Of a stretch of 64,000 nucleotides of DNA, positions 58,103-64,000 are shown one piece after another. This stretch comes from Planktothricoides raciborskii GIHE-MW2 (lineage in GTDB: Bacteria; Cyanobacteriota; Cyanobacteriia; Cyanobacteriales; Laspinemataceae). The notes beneath the pieces were generated by a model, which made no database searches, was not told the DNA's origin, and saw nothing but the letters and a program-made list of their open reading frames with translations. The DNA lies in assembly GCF_040564635.1 (NCBI RefSeq), contig NZ_CP159837.1, positions 1,119,001 through 1,183,000 on the forward strand. The letters are read 5' to 3'. Within the stretch, counting starts at the first letter, position 1. Each line of letters begins with the position of its first letter. Position numbers and translations under genes: made by a program.

Positions 58103-58303
58103 TAGTCAGTGGTCAATGGTCAAATGTAATGCTTGTAGGTGATGCAAAATGTAATGCAATCTGTGTAAACAGTCAGTTTATCGCAGTGGATTTCTCAGCC
58201 AGATCATCCACATTAAACCCATTAGAGATGGCCAAACAATACGCCACTTGGCGCCAGTTGCTCTACTTGGGGGCACCCCAAGCCTGCCCCCATGCAGCCA
58301 GCC

Positions 58304-58388
58304 CCCCGTGCAGACGGGGGAAGCCTGCCCCCGTGAAGACGGGGGACGGGGGACGGGGGACGGGGGGCGGGGGGCGAGGGGCGGGGAA
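58304..58388 (+). repeat. G-rich tract with GACGGGGGACGGGGG repeats
   Basis: GGGGG runs are repeated at least eight times on the plus strand next to the stop of the BCD transporter gene, giving quadruplex-forming potential. The gap 58103-58399 has no gene. Confidence 0.75.
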
Positions 58389-58399
58389 GCGCAGTGGCT

Positions 58400-59836
58400 T
58401 TAGTCTAGTTCCCCTTCGATGATCGTCATAATCGTTGCCCTTGCATTATCGCGAAACTCTTGGATATTCACCTGGTTCAGCAAGATAATTGACAAGAGCA
58501 TCCCAACTGCTTGGGTGGCAAACACCGTGCCGTAAGCCAGAACTGGTTCGGTGAATAGATTTCGACCCGCATCCAGAATGGCACCGCCCAACACCGTCGA
58601 AAGTCCTCTGGCAATTGCTTGAGCTAATCCCCATGCGCCAATAAATGTACCTGCTGTTTCCGCTGCTGTCAAATCTAACATTAAGCTTAAGACTCCAGCG
58701 GTAAGGATGCCTGATAGTAAACCAAATAAAACTAAGACACCCATGAGCATTCCCGGTTGACCGACAAATCCGGCCATAATAAATAATCCAGAGCAAACTG
58801 CCGCACCGATACAGCCATATTTAGCTGTCTTTTGTTTGCCCAAGCGCGGCACAATCAAAAAACCAGTAGACCCAATTCCCATTAAAGTACCCATGCCCAA
58901 AAATGCATTCAGGCGAGTGGTTTGGGCAATTTCCATTTTGAAGACTTGGCCACCATAAGGTTCGAGAATAGCATCTTGCATAAATAAACTAATCGTCATT
59001 ATTAAGACGAAGCAGAAAAATATCCCGGTTTGGCGGTTGGCGGTTAAAATCTTTAAGGCTTTGCCGAAGGTAATTTGATCTTCCCGGTTGGCAACCGTAG
59101 AACGGATGGCGTAGCGAGAATACTTTTTTTCTACGCCAAAAGTAGCAATGATGGCTAAGGAAAATACGATCGCTGGAATAATGATAAAGAGTCGGTTAAT
59201 CGAAGCTTTTAATTCCGCGATCGGGGCATCTAAAGCGATTTGCTTGAGTAAACCACTACTGACAATTGCCCCAATAATAATCCCCACCATGAGCATTGAC
59301 CAAACAATACTGACCAGCTTGGAACGGTTATCATCATCAGAAATATCCACCAGTAAAGCGGCAAAAGGAGTGGAACTCATACTCAGGGCTAATCCGTAGA
59401 GGGCAAAGATCGCCGCGAGTATCACAGCCCAAGGATAGCTGGCGGGAGTCCAGCCGTTGAGCGCTACAGTATCACCGAGTTGCCAAACCACTTGCAAGGC
59501 CACAAATGAGAGACTGGTAAATAATAATGCACCGAGCCAAACATATGCAGTCCGGTGCATCCCCATCATGGGTTTGGCATCGGACATTTGACCAAACCAT
59601 ACTCTGGCAGGGGCGACAAACTGATGCATGGCGATCGCCCCGGCGGTAATTAAGGCCGGGACTTTCAGTTCATCAATCATTACGCGATTAATCACACCCA
59701 AGGTTAATAGGGTCATCATTCCTAGTCCCATCTGAAATGTCCCCAGACGGAACATAGTGAATAGATTAATTGGTGGCAGTGTTTCATTCATTATTGGGGC
59801 GTCCGGTTGTGGTTCAGATAACTGATTTGTTTTCAT
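58400..59836 (-). CDS. BCD (PucC/LhaA) family MFS transporter
   Basis: This 478-residue protein has twelve predicted transmembrane helices. FRLGTFQMGLGMMTLLTLGVINRVMI and the conserved GLALSMSSTPFAALLVDISDDDNRSKL are characteristic of the bacteriochlorophyll-delivery (PucC/LhaA) branch of MFS. Cyanobacterial members are thought to help insert chlorophyll into proteins or to support pigment assembly. Its exact substrate is not shown. Confidence 0.88.
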   Translation of the reverse strand: MKTNQLSEPQPDAPIMNETLPPINLFTMFRLGTFQMGLGMMTLLTLGVINRVMIDELKVPALITAGAIAMHQFVAPARVWFGQMSDAKPMMGMHRTAYVWLGALLFTSLSFVALQVVWQLGDTVALNGWTPASYPWAVILAAIFALYGLALSMSSTPFAALLVDISDDDNRSKLVSIVWSMLMVGIIIGAIVSSGLLKQIALDAPIAELKASINRLFIIIPAIVFSLAIIATFGVEKKYSRYAIRSTVANREDQITFGKALKILTANRQTGIFFCFVLIMTISLFMQDAILEPYGGQVFKMEIAQTTRLNAFLGMGTLMGIGSTGFLIVPRLGKQKTAKYGCIGAAVCSGLFIMAGFVGQPGMLMGVLVLFGLLSGILTAGVLSLMLDLTAAETAGTFIGAWGLAQAIARGLSTVLGGAILDAGRNLFTEPVLAYGTVFATQAVGMLLSIILLNQVNIQEFRDNARATIMTIIEGELD

Positions 59837-60193
59837 CGTTTCAGGGGTGATTAATTGTCCTCTAGATTTTTATTTAAGATACCTTTTTCTCGTTCAGGGC
59901 TGATACAAATATATCCAAATATATATACACAAATATATAATTTAGACTTAGTTATACTCTACCCTATATGGGATTTTCATCTTTGATGTAAATAATTAAT
60001 CGGGAATCAATCGTGTACTCATGGGCGGTTAAATCCCGATGATTCTGGTTGATTGGCAATTCATCGCCAATCACAATTGATAACAATCCATCAGTAATTA
60101 CCGGGGATTCTAGTGTTCTGAATCTCTCAAAAAATTAAGACCTGAGTGATGATTCTCAAGTCTTAATTTTGGCAGTTTTTATGATTAAACCAA
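59837..60193. other. Intergenic region with terminator
   Basis: It holds a strong AT-rich hairpin at 60131-60170 (AAAATTAAGAC...GTCTTAATTTT) that can terminate the minus-strand DUF2973 gene, and an ATATATCC-rich stretch near 59905-59940. No gene is seen. Confidence 0.65.
60131..60170 (-). terminator. Terminator downstream of the DUF2973 gene
   Basis: AAAATTAAGACCTGAG pairs with CTCAAGTCTTAATTTT with one mismatch. It is 24 bp after the DUF2973 stop on the minus strand. Confidence 0.7.
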
Positions 60194-60520
60194 CTAGGCT
60201 TGTTCCTTGGGTTCACTGTTGCCACTTGGAGAAGAATTATAAAGCTCATCTAATTTCTGACGGGCATCTTCTACCGTCATTGATTTCATTACTAACAAGG
60301 GTTCATTCACTAGATTCCCTTGATCGTCTAAAAATTCTGGGTGAGGCACTCGTCGAGACCGGGGGGAGGCAACGGGAGACAAGGGAGAATTTTGGTTCCA
60401 ATTGGTCGGGGAGTAGCTTCTCTGTGATTCAGCACTTAATGTAATCAGACTGCGGACTAAATTACCTACTGCCAGAATTGCTAGGCCGGTAAACGCAAGA
60501 ATATAAAGTAGGTGTAGCAT
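60194..60520 (-). CDS. DUF2973 family membrane protein
   Basis: I chose ATG 60520 (MLHLLYILAFTGLAILAVGNL) because GGAGG lies 8 bases before it. A longer frame to 60586 lacks such a site. There is one N-terminal transmembrane helix and a soluble region ending with HPEFLDDQGNLVNEPLLVMKSM, which matches DUF2973. It is a cyanobacterial family of unknown role, usually adjacent to DUF2605, as here. Confidence 0.85.
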   Translation of the reverse strand: MLHLLYILAFTGLAILAVGNLVRSLITLSAESQRSYSPTNWNQNSPLSPVASPRSRRVPHPEFLDDQGNLVNEPLLVMKSMTVEDARQKLDELYNSSPSGNSEPKEQA

Positions 60521-60679
60521 CGGGTTTATCCTCCAGTGTATTTGATGTTTAATCAGGTGAGCAATTGGATTTGCGATCGCCGCCAAGCTGCTTTTTGCTA
60601 ACCCTGGGCTTTTATGTAGCGAAACTCTAATCTTAATTTTCGGTTAAAATCGCTTTTTCTTCAACCTATTGTATTGAAC

Positions 60680-61015
60680 CTATTGTTCTGATTGCTGTTG
60701 TGCCGCTTGTTCTTGACGAAAACGAATGCTGACTTGCCAGCACTCCGTTAGGAGTTGATGCCAGGGCATGAGTACCTGCATTTGCACTCCCGCTTGACCA
60801 TTGGTTAAAAGAAAAAGCTGCTTGGCAATCTTGACTTCTTCTGATGCTGCTTGCACTCGTGATAGCATATCCGCCTGTTTTTCTGCACCGAGAAAGTCAA
60901 TTTTCTCAGTTTCGAGCAAAGTCCGCGATCGCCCAAACCAATAGTGGAAGTCCTCTAGTAACGGTTCTAGTAGGTTTTTGAGTAATTCTGATTCGCCTGG
61001 ATTCGGGGGGGTCAT
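60680..61015 (-). CDS. DUF2605 family protein
   Basis: This 111-residue protein has LKNLLEPLLEDFHYWFGRSRTLLE and VQMQVLMPWHQLLTECWQVSIRF, the DUF2605 signature. It lies upstream of DUF2973 on the same strand (159-bp gap), the usual cyanobacterial pairing. No function is known. Confidence 0.88.
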   Translation of the reverse strand: MTPPNPGESELLKNLLEPLLEDFHYWFGRSRTLLETEKIDFLGAEKQADMLSRVQAASEEVKIAKQLFLLTNGQAGVQMQVLMPWHQLLTECWQVSIRFRQEQAAQQQSEQ

Positions 61016-61494
61016 AGGTTAAAAAAGTCCTAGTCTATGGAATTAATATTAACTTAGTTTACAAATTTTAACATTAGTGGGCTGATTTTAAGCTAACCGC
61101 CTAGTTAGTCTCATAATTTTTTCTAATTTTTTAATATTTAGAGGGTTGATATAATGTAAATAGTCAGCAACTTGTTATTATAGCAGTTACAAAAATTCAT
61201 CCAACAGTAGGGGCAAAGCATTCCGGCAGATCGTATCCGCTCAAAATATTAACCTATATACCGGAATGCTTTGCCCATCCTCCCCTAAGTAGTCGCCCCG
61301 CTATTCTACTGTTGCATTTTTAATTGGAAACGGTATTAAATCAATTAATTAAAGTAAATTAAAGAGATCCGCGATCGCCTTGAATCAGAGATCGCGGATC
61401 TGGTTAGATTATTCAAGTGTAAACCTGGACTTTCGCCGTTCACGGAGGAACCCAGCCAACTAGGAGATATCAATCGATGAATCCACGGGGGAAA
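61016..61494. other. Intergenic region with inverted repeats
   Basis: An inverted element has arms GGGCAAAGCATTCCGG (61211-61226) and its complement (61261-61276). A perfect 12-bp inverted repeat AGATCCGCGATC lies at 61365-61376 and 61390-61401. No gene is present. Confidence 0.65.
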
Positions 61495-61701
61495 TCAAGC
61501 TTCATCCTCAACTTGCAGCCACCCGCGCCGAACGGCGTGCAACAGTCGGTCAATGGCATCCCGCTCATCCTCGCTCAGAGAATCTTGCATGAGAGCAGAC
61601 ATTAATCCCCATCGATGGCGGGCGCTGATTTGTTTTGTTTGCCAGATCTGATAAAAGATTTCTGAGATGGTTTGTTTATAAAAATTAACGTAAACTATCA
61701 T
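61495..61701 (-). CDS. Small conserved cyanobacterial protein
   Basis: This 68-residue protein has RHRWGLMSALMQDSLSEDERDAIDRLLHAVRRGWLQV. The EDERxxIDRLLxAVRRG core recurs in small cyanobacterial proteins of unknown role. No membrane segment is present. Confidence 0.6.
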   Translation of the reverse strand: MIVYVNFYKQTISEIFYQIWQTKQISARHRWGLMSALMQDSLSEDERDAIDRLLHAVRRGWLQVEDEA

Positions 61702-62097
61702 TTGCCTAAGATGCGAGATTTTTCTGGAAGTTTCTCTATATTTAGATTATCTTTGATTGGCGGGAAATATTAAGTAAATTTAATCCTTAATCCCCAATGA
61801 TCATTCTCACTAAGCCTTGTGACAGAGATCATTGCCTGGGTGAAGCTGAGGGGGAATCCGGGAATGTAACTAATCGTTATCATTAGATTATCTTTACTGC
61901 TTCTACTTAGGAAGGGATCAATTTGAGATGGGAAAATTTTTAACAGATAATAGGCAGTAGGAAGTAGGTAGTAGGGAGTGGGGAGTAGGCTGTCTTCTTG
62001 AGTCAGAAAGCATCGGGAATAAAAGACAATTTCCCTTGCCCTCAGAAATGCGGAACGCGCCTCTACGGTTTCTAAAGGCAGTTGCTAAAAGCGGTTT
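61702..62097. other. Intergenic region, no gene seen
   Basis: It has GTAGGAAGTAGGTAGTAGGGA low-complexity words near 61950-61990 and nothing I can call a gene. Confidence 0.55.
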
Positions 62098-63156
62098 CTA
62101 ACGGTGACTTTCTAATAAAGTAGTAGTGCTGTTGAGAATTAGTTGCGCCGAACCAAGAAAGAACTCGCGATCAATATTTTCCACCACATCCGTGGGCTGA
62201 TGATAATGGGGATTGCGAAGGTTGGCCGTATCCGTCACCAAGACCGCCCCAATCCCTTGATACCAGAAAGGTGCATGGTCACTACGCAAGGTATCTGGGG
62301 TTAAAACACCTTTTAACGGAATGGGTATGGTTAAAACTGGGCTGGTGTGAATGTTTTTACTGGCGATCGCGTCAGTTTTTACAGAATTGAAGGTATTCAG
62401 TAAGGGTAAATTTTCCGCATCCCCAATCACCACAATAAAATCCCCTTTGTTGCTAGGGGGAGTAACCGGGATATTCACAGGATAGCTTTGACATCCGGGA
62501 ATATGGCAAGCATAGCCAATCATGTCAGCGATAATTACCCCTTTTAAGTTAGCGCGGAGTTGCTCATTGCCCGCAAAAGCCAAACTGCCCCAAAGCCCAC
62601 TTTCTTCTTTGTCAAAGAAAGCCACTCGCAGCGATCGCGCCGTTTCTCTATTTTTTAATAACCGAGCAATTTCTAAAACCGTAGCCACTCCCGTGGCATT
62701 ATCATCGGCGCCGGGAGAAAATGCCACCGTATCATAATGGGCAGCCACTAAAATCGTCCCAGCGTCGGGGTCTGTTCCGGGGCGATCGCCATAGAGGTTA
62801 ATTCCCTCCTCAAACTCTTGCTGCTGGGTTTCCCATCCCGCTGCTTCTAGCTGATCGATAATATATTGACGGGCTTGTTCTCGTTGTGATTCAGAATAAC
62901 GCTCAAAAGCCAAGTTCTCTAAGTCGGTGAAGATTCTCTTAGAAGATATCGTAGGAAAATCAATCGGTGACAATGTTTCCGGTGGTTTTGGGGCTTCCTC
63001 CGTCTTGATGGGTGAAAATTCGGACACAAGTTCAGGGGTGGGAATAGTTGCCGGGGGAGAAGAAGCCCGGTTTCTGTGACTGGGGGCGATCGTCATTCCC
63101 GCTACCAAAATCATCAACAACACAAACCCGATAAATTGCTGAATCTTATTTATCAT
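62098..63156 (-). CDS. M28 family zinc aminopeptidase, secreted
   Basis: This 352-residue protein has an N-terminal hydrophobic helix (FIGFVLLMILVAGMTIA). Metal ligands are visible in VAAHYDTVAFSPGADDNATG, FFDKEESGLWGS, ADMIGY and the late SDHAPFWYQG, in the M28 order. The N-terminal SHRNRASSP is encoded by a half of the palindrome-ended repeat. It is likely an exported or membrane-anchored peptidase. The substrate is unknown. Confidence 0.88.
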   Translation of the reverse strand: MINKIQQFIGFVLLMILVAGMTIAPSHRNRASSPPATIPTPELVSEFSPIKTEEAPKPPETLSPIDFPTISSKRIFTDLENLAFERYSESQREQARQYIIDQLEAAGWETQQQEFEEGINLYGDRPGTDPDAGTILVAAHYDTVAFSPGADDNATGVATVLEIARLLKNRETARSLRVAFFDKEESGLWGSLAFAGNEQLRANLKGVIIADMIGYACHIPGCQSYPVNIPVTPPSNKGDFIVVIGDAENLPLLNTFNSVKTDAIASKNIHTSPVLTIPIPLKGVLTPDTLRSDHAPFWYQGIGAVLVTDTANLRNPHYHQPTDVVENIDREFFLGSAQLILNSTTTLLESHR

Positions 63157-63421
63157 CGATAGTCAATGGGCAGCCCCGTAGAATCTGTGAATATTTTTAC
63201 AGTAGCATGAGTGACTTTTCCTAGGCAGAGTTTTGCCGATCTTGGGCGATCGCTCAAACTAAAATACCCCGTATTATTAAGTGAAAAACTTAAAATACGG
63301 GGGCATCGATCAAAGTTAAATATAATCATGCTACCTGATATTAAATTGCGGGAAGTCCCTGCTGAATACGACTGGACACACTAACCTAAGCGGAGACTTT
63401 CCCGTCATTATCGGTTAGGAA
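63157..63421. other. Intergenic region with terminator
   Basis: It contains a hairpin CCCCGTATTATTAAGT...ACTTAAAATACGGGG (63267-63302), which can end the PEP-CTERM gene on the minus strand, and a HIP1-type site. No gene is seen. Confidence 0.65.
63267..63302 (-). terminator. Terminator after the PEP-CTERM gene
   Basis: CCCCGTATTATTAAGT and ACTTAAAATACGGGG pair with one bulged base around GAAAA. It lies 120 bp after the stop. Confidence 0.55.
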
Positions 63422-64000
63422 TTAAGCAGATTTTTGATTTTTGCGCTTGCTGGCATTGCGTTGGAATAAGCCACCAAATCCCAAGGCTAAACCACTACCC
63501 ATAATAGTCAAAGGTTCCGGTACATCTGTTGCTAAAGTCATTTGATAAGTTGAACTTTGATTTGAACCCCAATTTGTGTAGCCGCCCGACAGTTGACCCT
63601 TAGCTAAGGTAGTACCATTAAACTTAAACGCACCAGTCAAATAGGGGAAGGAAACTGTAGTGCCAGTGCCGAAGGCTTCCCAGCTAATGAACTGAGTTTC
63701 ATCTAAATTAAAGGTTAGCTCGGCTATTTCTCCCTTAATGCTTTGCGTACCAAAGCTAATGAATGGGGTGACAGGATCGGTGGTGCAAAGAGTAGGGTTT
63801 CCGATTCCACAAGTGAATGCCAAATCATTGATTTGAGGCAGAGAACCGTCCGCAGGAAATGATAGTCCAGCAAAATCATCGAATTTATCATTAACTACAT
63901 TCTCAGAAAATTTCCAAGTAAAGCCATTGGCAGTATCATTAATGTCCAAGTCTCCGGATAAGCCAACACTACCATGTAGACCAACATCTAGACTGGCGGC
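63422..64000 (-). CDS. PEP-CTERM sorting-domain protein (5' end outside window)
   Basis: The frame stays open to the right edge, so the start lies beyond 64000. The C-terminus reads VPEPLTIMGSGLALGFGGLFQRNASKRK, the PEP motif, hydrophobic helix and basic tail of PEP-CTERM proteins sorted by exosortase (EpsH-type). The rest is a beta-rich secreted domain with DCTTDP-like cysteines, and its family is not recognised. In cyanobacteria such proteins are exported with exopolysaccharide. Confidence 0.85.
   Translation of the reverse strand, partial: AASLDVGLHGSVGLSGDLDINDTANGFTWKFSENVVNDKFDDFAGLSFPADGSLPQINDLAFTCGIGNPTLCTTDPVTPFISFGTQSIKGEIAELTFNLDETQFISWEAFGTGTTVSFPYLTGAFKFNGTTLAKGQLSGGYTNWGSNQSSTYQMTLATDVPEPLTIMGSGLALGFGGLFQRNASKRKNQKSA

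Overview
The window is chromosomal DNA of a filamentous cyanobacterium, probably from the Oscillatoriales. It carries psbD, the allophycocyanin core genes apcE and apcA/B/C, a chlorophyll/BCD-type transporter, PAM68, UPF0367, DUF2973/DUF2605 and a HetZ-related gene. GCGATCGC (HIP1) octamers are frequent. Heptameric tandem repeats and palindromic dispersed repeats are abundant, which is typical of filamentous cyanobacteria. I cannot name the genus.

Layout. 1-4.7 kb: the end of a WD40 gene, a CPBP protease, tRNA-Asn, a YacP-like NYN protein and a UPF0367/ABC-ATPase pair. 4.7-7.4 kb: a solo psbD, then a stretch (6.42-6.99 kb) with two perfect NtcA-type sites, a consensus promoter, a structured RNA that includes a 23-codon ORF with an ideal Shine-Dalgarno, a bidirectional terminator and an HTH gene. 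7.5-12.2 kb: a metallophosphoesterase, a membrane protein and a GHL10 glycosidase-like protein. 12.8-23.7 kb: a DNA phosphorothioation (Dnd) locus of unusual composition. 24-31.5 kb: a TA-like pair with a frameshifted PIN gene, a DUF6816-like lumenal protein, rseP, nth and ktrB/ktrA. 33-42.6 kb: apcC, apcB, apcA and apcE on the minus strand, with a DUF2237 gene and a decayed kinase/ATPase/GAF/histidine-kinase pseudogene between apcA and apcE. 43-50.5 kb: a methyltransferase, then an accessory island in which small toxin-antitoxin-like modules alternate with copies of a 65-bp palindrome-ended repeat, ending in an NB-ARC protein. 50.8-64 kb: ordinary core genes (ruvA, rpsO, pam68, aroF, a GspE-N protein, a HetZ-related gene, an inositol phosphatase, a BCD transporter, DUF2973/DUF2605, an M28 peptidase and a PEP-CTERM protein cut by the window end).

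The best candidate for an undescribed system is the Dnd locus. An HNH nuclease whose N-terminal half looks like a phosphorothioate-binding (sulfur-binding) domain lies 6 bp upstream of dndC, in one operon with dndD, and a ThiF/E1-like gene follows. Two different DGQHR (DndB-like) proteins and a Dnd-associated protein 4 homologue flank the operon, while no dndE or dndA is seen in the window. A reader-nuclease in the same transcript as the writer enzymes is paradoxical and testable. The second candidate is the NtcA-type RNA locus at 6.4-7.0 kb.

The accessory parts show active decay and repeat traffic. One PIN toxin is cut by a 65-bp repeat, two other PIN genes are frameshifted or internally deleted, and the kinase pseudogene has two in-frame nonsense codons and a fold-back palindrome at a junction.
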